A stretch of DNA of 12,110 nucleotides from Croceicoccus sp. (GTDB taxonomy: Bacteria; Pseudomonadota; Alphaproteobacteria; Sphingomonadales; Sphingomonadaceae), in the NCBI GenBank assembly GCA_029936705.1, contig JAPYSD010000050.1:1-12110 (forward strand), in the 5' to 3' direction. Shown here piece after piece: positions 1 to 7,940 of this stretch; the stretch's first letter is position 1; every line of letters starts with the position of its first letter. Made by a program: the position numbers and the translations under genes. The notes under the pieces were generated by a model that was given only the letters and a program-made list of their open reading frames with translations, searched no databases and had not been told where the DNA came from.

Positions 1-600
1 CCTTACGATCATGGCGTGGCTGGCCATCTTGTTGATATAGCCGTCCGATCCGCTCTCGCCGATCACCTTGGCCGGCAGGCCGACGGCGACGCCGTTTTCG
101 GGCACATCTTTAGTCACCACCGCATTTACACCAATGGCCGCGCCATTGCCGATGCACACGTTGCCGATGACTTTCGCCCCCGATCCGAAGAACACCTCGT
201 CCCCGATGGTCGGTGACCCTTGGCGCGGGCCGCGGTTCATATAGCCCAGCATCGTGCCGTGGGTGATGTTGACGTTGCAGCCGATCACTACATCGTGATG
301 CACATAGATGCCGCCAAAGCGATTGATGAAGAGCCCCGGTCCAACTACCGTGCGTTCGGCAATCGCGATTCCATACTTGTAACGAGAATGCAGCAACCGC
401 CATTTTAGCAGCGGGTAGGACAAATTGCCTAAGACCCCGCCTGACTTCGCCCAGACGCAGGCTCGCAGCCACACGGTGTAGTTGAAGCCCGGCGTAAAGA
501 AGAAATGCTTCACGAAGGCCTTGGCCGATACGCGGCCCTCGTATCGGAACAGGTCGGCGGCGAGATAGGCCCTCAATCGCGAGAAGCTGAATCTTTGCAT
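1..600 (-). CDS. Serine-acetyltransferase-like (WcaB-type) hexapeptide acyltransferase, 3' end cut by window
   Basis: An open frame starts at the ATG at 600-598 and runs 200 codons without a stop to the window edge, so the C-terminus is missing. Residues 1-80 form an alpha-helical, aromatic-rich N-terminal part (FFFTPGFNYTVWLRA at about 33-47). Residues about 85-180 show the imperfect six-residue periodicity of a left-handed beta-helix, with VVIGCNVNITHGTMLG at 104-119, TIGDEVFFGSGAKVIGNV at 131-148 and the typical ending GVAVGLPAKVIG at 170-181. This matches the LbetaH serine-acetyltransferase/colanic-acid WcaB group, which moves acetyl from acetyl-CoA to a hydroxyl. In this locus the likely acceptor is a sugar of the polysaccharide repeat unit rather than serine (inference). 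AGGA lies 8 nt before the ATG. The gene is 19 bp after the polymerase and looks like the last visible gene of the leftward operon. The exact acceptor cannot be told. Confidence 0.88.
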   Translation of the reverse strand, partial: MQRFSFSRLRAYLAADLFRYEGRVSAKAFVKHFFFTPGFNYTVWLRACVWAKSGGVLGNLSYPLLKWRLLHSRYKYGIAIAERTVVGPGLFINRFGGIYVHHDVVIGCNVNITHGTMLGYMNRGPRQGSPTIGDEVFFGSGAKVIGNVCIGNGAAIGVNAVVTKDVPENGVAVGLPAKVIGESGSDGYINKMASHAMIVR

Positions 601-619
601 CTAGTTGTTCCTGCCCGGT

Positions 620-2044
620 TCACTTGATATCTTGTGGATAGCGCTCGGCAGCAGTACCTGGCTTCACTCGCTCCGGAGGAGACTGAGTCCAGCCGGATAA
701 CCAGCTAGGCTGTGGGGGCAGGCTTGCCCCGGCGCGCGTCTTTGACCGTCGCACGGAATCGAAGGCATACAGGCCGACGCCGCACAGCAGGCCATAAAAA
801 ACCAGCCCCTCGATCATCCAGAATGGCATGGTTGCCATGTTGAGCAGGATGAATCCGAAATGCGAGGCGATCAAGATCAAGTTGACCGGCGGACCGCATC
901 GCCATGCAATCGTGATCATCCACGCCCACAGCAACACCATCAGCGACAGGCCAGCGATGCCAAATTCGAACACCGTCGAAACCAGCGTGTTGTGGGCGTA
1001 GAGGCTGAAGTAATCCTCCCAGGCATCGGCACCAAAGCCGACGAACTTCTGGAGCGATGGGGCCTCGCGCCAGACTTCCAGATATTCGGCCCAGATCATG
1101 GCCCGCCCTGACATTACCTGCCGCTCTTCATAAGTGAATGCGCCGGGGTCCTTAAAGGGCAGGCCAGGATTCTGGAGAAGGATGGTGAGAGTTTCAAATC
1201 GTTCGGCGAACAGCGAAAGCACGATCGGCAAGACGCATAGGATCGCAAGGCTGACGGTTCCGATTGCAAGGATCTGCTGGCTTTTGACCACTTTTCGCAT
1301 GCCGTTTACCACCAGCAGCGATATTATCATCGGCACCATCGCGCCCATGGCGGTCCGGTAGTTGGCAAGAATGACGCCAAGCGCGCAGACCGTGGCAACC
1401 AAAAACTGTAGCTTTATCGAAATGCGCTGGTTCAGCGAAACCGCAAGCAGCGCCGCAATCAAAAGTAGCGAGAAACTGGCTTCATGGTTGTAGCCACCGA
1501 TGTAGGATGCGGATCCGTCTCCCTCGCTCGCCTTCACCACGCCTAGTCCGATGCTTTCGAGCTGCAGCACGATTGGCAGCAGCAGCACCAGCAGCAGCTT
1601 GCCTAAAAACGTATCGGGCCCTTCGGACTTGCAGGCATCGTGTACGGTCAGGGCGAGGACGGCGAAATAGCCATATTTTAGAATCGTCTCGATGCTTTCG
1701 GGGATCCGGTCGTTCACCAGACCGCTGATCGCGATCACGCAAACCAGCGCCACTATCGGCGGCAACGCATATGAGAGCATGGCGCTGCGCCGCACGACAA
1801 GGGTGCCTGTTCCAATGACAATGCATGACATCAGAGCATTCCAGCTGAGCCCTACGCCAGATGACGCGAAGGAGATGAAAGGCGCGGCCGACATGCCGAG
1901 ACGGATCGCTACCGCGATCAGCACGAAGGCGCCAGACGCCGAACGGCAGCGATAGGCCAGGAAAAGCACTAGAACGGTATAGATCAGAAGGCTCGGGCCC
2001 AGCGCATAGCTAGGCAGGCTGGGGGATGCGCCGCCAGGGTTCAT
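620..2044 (-). CDS. O-antigen ligase/Wzy-type polysaccharide polymerase (Wzy_C family)
   Basis: A 474-residue integral membrane protein with about ten or more hydrophobic segments spread over residues 15-430 and a Pro-rich hydrophilic tail (about 435-474). The diagnostic Wzy_C/WaaL-like signals are present: ANYRTAMGAMVPMI at 227-240, with the Arg typical of a periplasmic loop; a large loop at about 280-350 with RQVMSGRAMIWAEYLEVW (308-325) and VGFGADAWEDY (335-345); then AHNTLVSTVFEFGIAGL (350-366), the classic HN...E(F/Y)G segment. Such proteins join lipid-linked repeat units at the periplasmic face of the inner membrane (Wzy), or ligate chains to an acceptor (WaaL). In an EPS locus next to a Wzc-like kinase, polymerase is the better reading, but sequence alone does not separate the two. 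The start is an ATG preceded by GAGG at a 6-nt spacing. It lies 42 bp after the glycosyltransferase stop. Confidence 0.88.
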   Translation of the reverse strand: MNPGGASPSLPSYALGPSLLIYTVLVLFLAYRCRSASGAFVLIAVAIRLGMSAAPFISFASSGVGLSWNALMSCIVIGTGTLVVRRSAMLSYALPPIVALVCVIAISGLVNDRIPESIETILKYGYFAVLALTVHDACKSEGPDTFLGKLLLVLLLPIVLQLESIGLGVVKASEGDGSASYIGGYNHEASFSLLLIAALLAVSLNQRISIKLQFLVATVCALGVILANYRTAMGAMVPMIISLLVVNGMRKVVKSQQILAIGTVSLAILCVLPIVLSLFAERFETLTILLQNPGLPFKDPGAFTYEERQVMSGRAMIWAEYLEVWREAPSLQKFVGFGADAWEDYFSLYAHNTLVSTVFEFGIAGLSLMVLLWAWMITIAWRCGPPVNLILIASHFGFILLNMATMPFWMIEGLVFYGLLCGVGLYAFDSVRRSKTRAGASLPPQPSWLSGWTQSPPERVKPGTAAERYPQDIK

Positions 2045-2086
2045 GCCACGCCTCGCACCACGCCGTATCGCCGGATGTGCGGCAAA

Positions 2087-3181
2087 TCAGCCAAGCTCCC
2101 TGTAGCAATTGGCCGTCCTGTCGGCGATCGCATCCCAGTTAAACGCGCTGGCCCCATCCCAGTTAGATGTCTCGAGATCGGAAAAATCCGCCGATTTCAG
2201 TCTGGAGGCAAGCGCCTCAGACTGTCCCACAGGAAAATAATGACGCTCGGGCAGGCCGAGATCGATGTTGGCATCGATGTCGCTTAATAGCACCGATGCT
2301 CCGAGCGACAAAGCCTCCAGCGCGGAAATGGGTAGGCCTTCATGATAGGATGGTAGGATAAAAAGCGCGGCATTTCGATACAGGCTGGCGAGCGTCTTGC
2401 GGGGAACCTTGTCCGTAAAGAGGACATTAGGTCCGGCGCTCTTCCGCAATTTTTCCGAATAGGTCGAGCCATGCATGGATGCACCCGCGATGACGAGAAT
2501 CCTGTCGCTGCCGCTCAGGCGGTGCGCGTCGATCAGGTAGTCGATCCCCTTCTCCGGCACGAGGCGTGCGGCGACCAGAAAAAATCCTTTCTTAGCTAGC
2601 CCAAAGCTCTCCAGGACGGCCTGATCGTCTATGTTGTCTCGTGCAAGTTGTGACATGCCATTGGGGATATAAGCCGTCCTGCCAGCAGAACCCGGGTACC
2701 GTACTCGAAGGTTGCGATGTAACGAAGGCGATACGGCTACGATCTTGTTCGCAAATCGCATGCCCAGCGTCTCGCCCAGGCGAAGCGCTACCTTGGCAAC
2801 AAAGTTCCACTTCGCGCGCTGGAAATCCTCGCCATGATGAGTGAGCAGGACGCGCATGCCAAGCAGGCGGGCCAGAGGAGTAAGAACGGCGGGGCCAATG
2901 GCGTGTATATGCACAGCATCGGCTCCGCTGCGGCGTGCCTTTAGGATCGAGAGGAAGGTGGCCACGATTGCTTCTGAATGCTTGCCAGCAGGTGCGTAGA
3001 CGGACGTTACGTCCACGCCCTTGTATTCAAAATCGTGCAAGATGTAGGGGCGCCGACCAATGACCTGAATCGCGATATCGGGATTATTGGCCACTATGCG
3101 CGGCATCAGTTCCTCGCAGTGTGTTTCCACACCGCCCATGATATTGGGTATCCCGCGCAGACCGATTACGGAGACCTTCAC
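2087..3181 (-). CDS. GT4-type glycosyltransferase with a DUF1972-like N-terminus (GTG start)
   Basis: A 364-residue GT-B glycosyltransferase. The N-terminal domain opens with VSVIGLRGIPNIMGGVETH (3-21), the Gly-rich loop seen in the DUF1972/rhamnosyltransferase-like branch. The C-terminal domain has ARLVPEKG (205-212) and the EX7E nucleotide-sugar motif E281-GLPISAL-E289. It has no signal peptide and should act on the cytoplasmic face of the inner membrane, adding one sugar to the lipid-linked repeat unit. Donor and linkage cannot be read from sequence. The start codon is GTG (3181-3179); it overlaps the upstream gene's stop as GTGA, which implies translational coupling, and no strong ribosome-binding site is visible. 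It is a close paralogue of the rightward gene at 9474-10595, with identical blocks such as HIHAIGP and TPLARLLGMRV. Confidence 0.92.
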   Translation of the reverse strand: MKVSVIGLRGIPNIMGGVETHCEELMPRIVANNPDIAIQVIGRRPYILHDFEYKGVDVTSVYAPAGKHSEAIVATFLSILKARRSGADAVHIHAIGPAVLTPLARLLGMRVLLTHHGEDFQRAKWNFVAKVALRLGETLGMRFANKIVAVSPSLHRNLRVRYPGSAGRTAYIPNGMSQLARDNIDDQAVLESFGLAKKGFFLVAARLVPEKGIDYLIDAHRLSGSDRILVIAGASMHGSTYSEKLRKSAGPNVLFTDKVPRKTLASLYRNAALFILPSYHEGLPISALEALSLGASVLLSDIDANIDLGLPERHYFPVGQSEALASRLKSADFSDLETSNWDGASAFNWDAIADRTANCYRELG

Positions 3182-4332
3182 TGGACGTTGCTTCGATTGG
3201 CGGCGGCGAGGCTCGCAGTGACGACCTGCCAGAAACCGAGCGTGGTTCTTTCAACCGCGAATTCCATAGCGCGTTCGCGGGCGAGCCTCCCAAGATCGCT
3301 GCGCAATTCGCCATCGTGCAACGCGGTAATTGCGTGTGCCATCATGTCGACCGCTCCGCATTCGACAAGCATCCCGCCCCTGCCGCGTGCTGGCCCGCCA
3401 GACGAAGCTTCGGTCTCCAGGATTTCGGAAGGGCCCGAGGGGCAATCGGTGGCGATGACCGGTTTCCCCAATGCCATCGCTTCGACCATGGCGTTCGGAA
3501 ATCCCTCCGCCTCCGAAGGCAGGATATAGGCATCGCAGCGGCCAAGTACCGCATAGGGATTTGCTATGAAGCCGCAAATCCGCACACGGTCGCCCGCATT
3601 CAGGTCGCGGACCAAGGCCTCAAGTTCTTCGCGTAGCGGACCATCTCCCATCACGAAAAGCCTGCCTTCCGAGGAGGATGCGACAAAAGCGCGGATCGCC
3701 AACGCGACGTTTTTCTGCGGCACGAGCCTACCCATGGTGGCCCAGTCGCCAGGCGCGATATCGAACGGGGCTGGTTGAAGCGCGAGGCTTGCGATACGGT
3801 CGATGTCGACCGGGTTGGGTATCACCGTCACCCGCTCGGGCGATATGGCGAAATCCTTGACCAGTGTGTCCTTCACGCCTTCAGAAACTGCAATGACGCC
3901 ATCGGCACGCGGATAGAGCATGCGCACGATAAGCCGGCTGACAGCATTTTTCCCGCTGCCAGCAAGATGGGCGCTGGTGTTGACCCGCTCACTTATGATT
4001 GTCTTGCACCCATAGATCCGACCCGCAACGATCGCTGCGAAATTGGCCCTGGTCAAAAAGGAAACGCATACATCCGGGCGCAGCTTCCTGACTAGCTCGC
4101 AAAGACCCTTCACCCCGGCGATGAGGTTGGTGTTGCTGTCGATGCGAAAGACCCTGATCCAGTCGGGTAGGAGATAGGCTTCGGGTTTCTCGTTATCGAG
4201 CAGTGCGACCGCGAAATCGCATTGGCCGCGAAAACGGGCAAGGTCGGTGACCAAGGTCGTGAAGACGCGTTCCGCTCCCCCGCCGGCAAGCGAGTTTATG
4301 ATCAGAAGACATGTTGGTCTCTCAGACGTCAT
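3178..4332 (-). CDS. GT4-type glycosyltransferase
   Basis: A 384-residue GT-B fold retaining glycosyltransferase. INSLAGGGAERV (12-23) is the N-terminal glycine loop typical of GT4 enzymes related to GalNAc/diacetylbacillosamine transferases. GRLVPQKN (201-208) and GDGPLREEL (229-237) mark the start of the C-terminal Rossmann domain, and E276-GFPNAMV-E284 is the EX7E donor-binding motif. An insertion rich in Gly/Ser (about 307-320) precedes the MLVECGAVDMMA segment, where family members usually have a short G-x-LVPPGD-type turn. It is cytoplasmic or membrane-associated and probably adds one residue of the repeat unit. The start is an ATG 26 bp after the EEP gene stop; GGA lies 10 nt upstream. 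Its last codon overlaps the next gene's GTG start, so the two glycosyltransferases are probably translated together. Sugar specificity is unknown. Confidence 0.92.
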   Translation of the reverse strand: MTSERPTCLLIINSLAGGGAERVFTTLVTDLARFRGQCDFAVALLDNEKPEAYLLPDWIRVFRIDSNTNLIAGVKGLCELVRKLRPDVCVSFLTRANFAAIVAGRIYGCKTIISERVNTSAHLAGSGKNAVSRLIVRMLYPRADGVIAVSEGVKDTLVKDFAISPERVTVIPNPVDIDRIASLALQPAPFDIAPGDWATMGRLVPQKNVALAIRAFVASSSEGRLFVMGDGPLREELEALVRDLNAGDRVRICGFIANPYAVLGRCDAYILPSEAEGFPNAMVEAMALGKPVIATDCPSGPSEILETEASSGGPARGRGGMLVECGAVDMMAHAITALHDGELRSDLGRLARERAMEFAVERTTLGFWQVVTASLAAANRSNVQ

Positions 4333-4358
4333 TCGTCAGTATCCAATTTTTGCGTCCC

Positions 4359-5441
4359 CTAATTCAAAGCGACGCGTGAGGAAGCACGCGGGCGGGTGTG
4401 TTTATCCACGAACGGAACCTGCTGATTTTCGAATAAGCGGACAGCTATCGGGCGATGATCGGAATGATAACCGTTTCCCACGTTGATCGTAGCAGCCTGC
4501 CATTGCGGGGATGCATAGATATGGTCGATGGCAAAGACGGGAATCGTTGGCAGGCCCGCGATCTGCGATGGATAGCTGCGAACCCCTTCGCTGACCCGGC
4601 GGATCGGAAGCATTGCCCGATCCATCTTAGCGAAGGCGAAGCTGTAGGGTGTCATATTAAAATCGCCGCCGATGATCAGGTTTTCCTTGCCGAGCACGGC
4701 GAACATTTCATTGAGGCCTTTCGCGAGCTGCAGTCCGTTGCCACCTATGACTTCGCGACGATCGACGTGAATCGAAGCAACCGTGACAGGACCCACGCCG
4801 GATGCATCCTCGATGTCTGCGAACACAATTCGCGGGCCCGCGAACCGGCCGCTATCGTCGCGGATACGATAGCGGAATTCGCGGACGGGCAGGCGTGAAA
4901 GGATTGCAAGGTCGCAGCCTGTCGGACAGGTGGACTGAAACGGATAGGTGCTTTTTAGTATCTCGTCCGCCTGACTTAGCAAAGGCCCGGCTTCCTGCAG
5001 CAGTACAATATCGACGCCGCTGGCTGCGATCGCATGGGCCGTTTCCTCTGGGCGGTCCTGGTGCCTCCATGCGTTAAACGAGAGTATAGTAATGCTGGGA
5101 CCAGCGGGAGTGGCCGCTTGCACGGGGTGGAAGAAGACCGGTGCGACCCTTTCCGCGCTGCAAACTGCAGCAATCCCGGCCATTACCATCGCTACACGGT
5201 GATGACGACACGAGACGATGCATAATACGACCGATGATGCCAGTGTGACCGGGCCCAGCGCATTTAGAGGATCTAGGGCAGGGACGATCCTGCCTATTTG
5301 CGCGCCTGCGGCGATTGTTAGCAAAGCCAGAGCGAAAATCAGTCTGGCGATTGATCCGACGCCGCGAAGAAGTTTGAACAAAGGCTGTAAATGGCTCTTG
5401 CCAGAGCGCCTGAAAATGGAGTTGGCGGAACGTTCGGACAT
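4359..5441 (-). CDS. Membrane-anchored endonuclease/exonuclease/phosphatase (EEP) superfamily protein
   Basis: A 360-residue protein with three predicted membrane segments (about 31-50, 62-78, 83-100) followed by a complete EEP (DNase I/phosphatase-like) domain. Catalytic landmarks are all present: SFNAW with N123, LLQEA with metal-binding E150, the histidine in ASIHVD (H225), GGDFNMTP with D260/N262, IDHIYAS with D306/H307 and the final SDHRPI with D328/H329. Basic residues before the first segment and between the second and third (SCRHHR) favour an N-in topology, which would place the catalytic domain in the periplasm. C172 and C176 could then form a disulphide. The family hydrolyses phosphodiesters or phosphomonoesters (DNA, inositol phosphates, lipids). 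A substrate in a polysaccharide locus is not obvious; a phospholipid- or polyprenyl-linked compound is one guess. The layout resembles YafD-like EEP proteins. It lies 105 bp after the kinase and 26 bp before a glycosyltransferase. No strong ribosome-binding site is visible. Confidence 0.88.
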   Translation of the reverse strand: MSERSANSIFRRSGKSHLQPLFKLLRGVGSIARLIFALALLTIAAGAQIGRIVPALDPLNALGPVTLASSVVLCIVSCRHHRVAMVMAGIAAVCSAERVAPVFFHPVQAATPAGPSITILSFNAWRHQDRPEETAHAIAASGVDIVLLQEAGPLLSQADEILKSTYPFQSTCPTGCDLAILSRLPVREFRYRIRDDSGRFAGPRIVFADIEDASGVGPVTVASIHVDRREVIGGNGLQLAKGLNEMFAVLGKENLIIGGDFNMTPYSFAFAKMDRAMLPIRRVSEGVRSYPSQIAGLPTIPVFAIDHIYASPQWQAATINVGNGYHSDHRPIAVRLFENQQVPFVDKHTRPRASSRVALN

Positions 5442-5531
5442 CGTGTGTTCGCGAACTCCGCATTTGGTGTTGAGCTGATTGGTTTATTATCGCGCTTTTG
5501 GCGAAGGCAGCAAACGGCATAACCCTATTTC

Positions 5532-5545
5532 GGTCAGCCTTGACC
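5532..5545 (-). other. Small stem-loop directly after the kinase stop codon
   Basis: GGTCA and TGACC form a 5-bp perfect stem around a 4-nt loop, one base past the autokinase stop. No T-run follows in the direction of transcription, so it is not a standard intrinsic terminator. It could moderate read-through or protect the kinase message, or be chance. Confidence 0.25.
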
Positions 5546-5546
5546 C

Positions 5547-7718
5547 TCACGAATCAGCTGGCTGATAATACGCTTCGTAATACATTTCGTCTTCGCGGAG
5601 CATCGCGGTAGCTTTCAGGTTAACCTGGGTCATTAGCGTGCCAAGCAGAGTGGCATCAGCACGATGTAGTTGCTGGATGGTCATCTGCACGCTGCGCACG
5701 TTAGTATATCGCCAGCGGACCACTAGCAGGGTCGCGTCGGCCATCGCGGCCAGCGCCTTGGTTTCCGCTACCGGAAGGACCGGCGCCGTATCGATGACGA
5801 TGAGGTCGAAGCGAGTTTTCAGCCTTTCAAGGAGCTCCTCCATCCGCGTGCTTTGCAGAGCGTCGAGATTGGGAGTACCGCGAATTTTCTGCGGCAGGAG
5901 GTACATTCCGGTGGCCTCGTCGAGCAGCAGCGCCTCATCCAGAGTCGCGCTGCCGTCGAGCACATCGAGCAGCCCGACTTCTCTATCAAAGGACATCGTG
6001 CGACTTGTCGCGGTGCGCCTTGTGTCGGCATCGATAAGAAGCGTCTTGATACCGGCCATCGCCGTTGTGCGTGCAAGGCAGATCGAGCATGTCGTCTTGC
6101 CTTCGCCCGCTGAGGTTGAGGTAATCACAACGGTTTTTGCAAGCTGCTTCGGTTGTCCCACGCGAAGGGCGGTGCGAATGCTTCGGAATGCTTCGTTAAA
6201 GACCGAGCCGTCATTTTTTACGACGTAATTGGCAATGTCGAATGTTTGTCCTCCCTTGAAGGGCATGTCCTTCACTGTCGCTAGATTCGGAATAGCCGCG
6301 ATGACGGGAAGCCCAAACTGACGTTCGGCGTCATCGCGGACCAATACACCCTTTTCGCGCGATTCAAGGAAGAAGGCGGTCGCACCGCCGGCTGCCAGCG
6401 TACCAAGAAGCGCAATCAGGGCGAATACCACCGGGTTGGGTGAGGATGGAAGCTGCGGCGTCAACGCTTTGGCGATGACATAGGCTTGGCTCTTTTCGGT
6501 GCCTGCCGTCGCCAGCTCCGAGCGATAACGCTCGAGGAACACCTGATAGAGATCGCGCGCGCTCTGCGCCATTCGTTCGAGTTCGTTCAGGCGCACCGAG
6601 GCGTCGTTGCCCGCAACCAGGCGGCCCTGAGCCCGGTTCAGCGCCGATTCCAACGCCGCGACGCGGTTGCTGGCGATCGACACGTCGCTCCTGATCCCTT
6701 GCTGTATCCTTGAGGTTTCGCGATTGAGATCCGCGCGAATGGAGGCGAGCTGCGTTTCCACTCGGACACTCTCGGGGTGACTGGGGCCATAGCGTTCGGC
6801 CAGCCTGGCGCGTTCGGCGGAAAGCTGCGCTGCTTGGAGGCGCAGGTTCCTGATGAGATCGGAATCGCTGACCATGGTGCCCGAGTCGTTCGAGTTGGCT
6901 CGCGCCTGTCCCTGGGCAACGGCCAGTTCGGCGCGCGCCTGTGCAAGCTGCGTATTCAGATTGCCGATTTCGTCCTGCACTGCGGTTCCGTCGCTGCCGA
7001 TGTTCACTAGGCTGTTAGCGGCTTTGTAGCGCGCTACCGCGCTTTCGGCCTCGATCACGTTGTTGCGCAGGCCATCCAGCCTGCCTTCCAGAACCGAAAT
7101 GTCGCCGGTTCGCGTCGATTCCGCCGTAACGACTTGGCGATTGATATAGGCATCGACGACATCGTTGGCGACGCGGGCAGCCACGTCCGGATCCCGGGAA
7201 CTGTAGATCACCTCAATCACGTAAGACGCGCCCTGACGCTGCGCGGTCAGCTTGCTGAGGATGCGATCGGCGGCTTCGCCTACAGAGATCGGCGCCGGCT
7301 TTTTGCCATTGGTGGCTGCGTTGACGAATGCCACGTCTTCGTTGAGCTTCTGGGATTCGACCGCGCGACGTACCACTTCGGGGGAGAGCAGGATCGTTAC
7401 CTCGGTATCGACAGATGGCATGTCGATAAGGACGTTCGAATTGCCTTCGCTGGGCGTGGTTATTACGCGGTCGGCCGTGCGTTCTAGACCTACCAAGGCA
7501 ACTGCGTCGAAGCGCTTGTCGCTGAAAATGAAGATCGCGGCCACCACGGCAAGTACGATCAGTACCGCACCCAGCACTGCCCATTTGCGTCGTGTCAGCG
7601 CATCCATGATGGCGCGAAAATCGATGAGATTCTTGGCACCGCCCTCATCACTAGGTGCGCCGTAGGGGTAATCGGGAATCAGTCCGACCTTTTGCGTGTT
7701 TTTGCCATCATGAATCAA
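5547..7718 (-). CDS. Wzc/ExoP-type polysaccharide co-polymerase and tyrosine autokinase (BY-kinase)
   Basis: A 723-residue fusion of a chain-length (Wzz/GNVR) domain and a bacterial tyrosine kinase. A short cytoplasmic N-terminus is followed by TM1 (about 47-66), a long periplasmic part with coiled-coil helices (about 205-400) and the RYGPSHPESVRVE block (309-321) typical of GNVR proteins, then TM2 (about 430-449). The C-terminal kinase has Walker A STSAGEGKTT (534-543), Walker A' LLIDADTRR (560-568), Walker B LIVIDTAP (639-646) and a tail with two tyrosine pairs, Y713/Y714 and Y717/Y718, for autophosphorylation. Such proteins control chain length and export together with a Wza-type channel. 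The start appears to be TTG at 7718-7716: a TGA lies in frame two codons upstream, AGGG sits 8 nt before it, and the first in-frame ATG is only codon 38. It probably heads the leftward operon, with its promoter somewhere in the 222-bp gap upstream. Confidence 0.95.
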   Translation of the reverse strand: MIHDGKNTQKVGLIPDYPYGAPSDEGGAKNLIDFRAIMDALTRRKWAVLGAVLIVLAVVAAIFIFSDKRFDAVALVGLERTADRVITTPSEGNSNVLIDMPSVDTEVTILLSPEVVRRAVESQKLNEDVAFVNAATNGKKPAPISVGEAADRILSKLTAQRQGASYVIEVIYSSRDPDVAARVANDVVDAYINRQVVTAESTRTGDISVLEGRLDGLRNNVIEAESAVARYKAANSLVNIGSDGTAVQDEIGNLNTQLAQARAELAVAQGQARANSNDSGTMVSDSDLIRNLRLQAAQLSAERARLAERYGPSHPESVRVETQLASIRADLNRETSRIQQGIRSDVSIASNRVAALESALNRAQGRLVAGNDASVRLNELERMAQSARDLYQVFLERYRSELATAGTEKSQAYVIAKALTPQLPSSPNPVVFALIALLGTLAAGGATAFFLESREKGVLVRDDAERQFGLPVIAAIPNLATVKDMPFKGGQTFDIANYVVKNDGSVFNEAFRSIRTALRVGQPKQLAKTVVITSTSAGEGKTTCSICLARTTAMAGIKTLLIDADTRRTATSRTMSFDREVGLLDVLDGSATLDEALLLDEATGMYLLPQKIRGTPNLDALQSTRMEELLERLKTRFDLIVIDTAPVLPVAETKALAAMADATLLVVRWRYTNVRSVQMTIQQLHRADATLLGTLMTQVNLKATAMLREDEMYYEAYYQPADS

Positions 7719-7726
7719 AGGTCAGG

Positions 7727-7730
7727 CCCT
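7727..7730 (-). promoter_or_regulatory. Ribosome-binding site supporting the TTG start of the autokinase
   Basis: AGGG on the minus strand lies 8 nt before the TTG at 7718. With a stop codon in frame immediately upstream, this decides the start in favour of TTG over the internal ATG at codon 38. Confidence 0.5.
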
Positions 7731-7940
7731 GATGCGATATTTTCATGGGAACCAAGCTGCTATCGAAAGGCATTTCAGGCAAGAGGCGTAACCCTTTCGG
7801 TCCAAAATTGGCCCGATTGCTCGATCCGGGATATGCAAAAGCAAGCTATCTCGCTATCGCAGCATTTTCCACTTACATGCGCTGCAGAACAAGGTCCAGC
7901 CGAATATCAGCGGCTAGTGGCGTTCACTGTCCATCCAAGC

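Noticed and set aside
5447..5456. 10-bp palindrome GTTCGCGAAC just before the EEP start
   Set aside because: About a dozen 10-bp palindromes are expected by chance in a window this long, and no partner or repeat copy was found.
7719..7940. sigma70-like pair (TTGTTC, 17 bp, GAAAAT) on the minus strand before the kinase
   Set aside because: Only half of the -35 bases match; too weak to call, although a promoter is expected in this gap.
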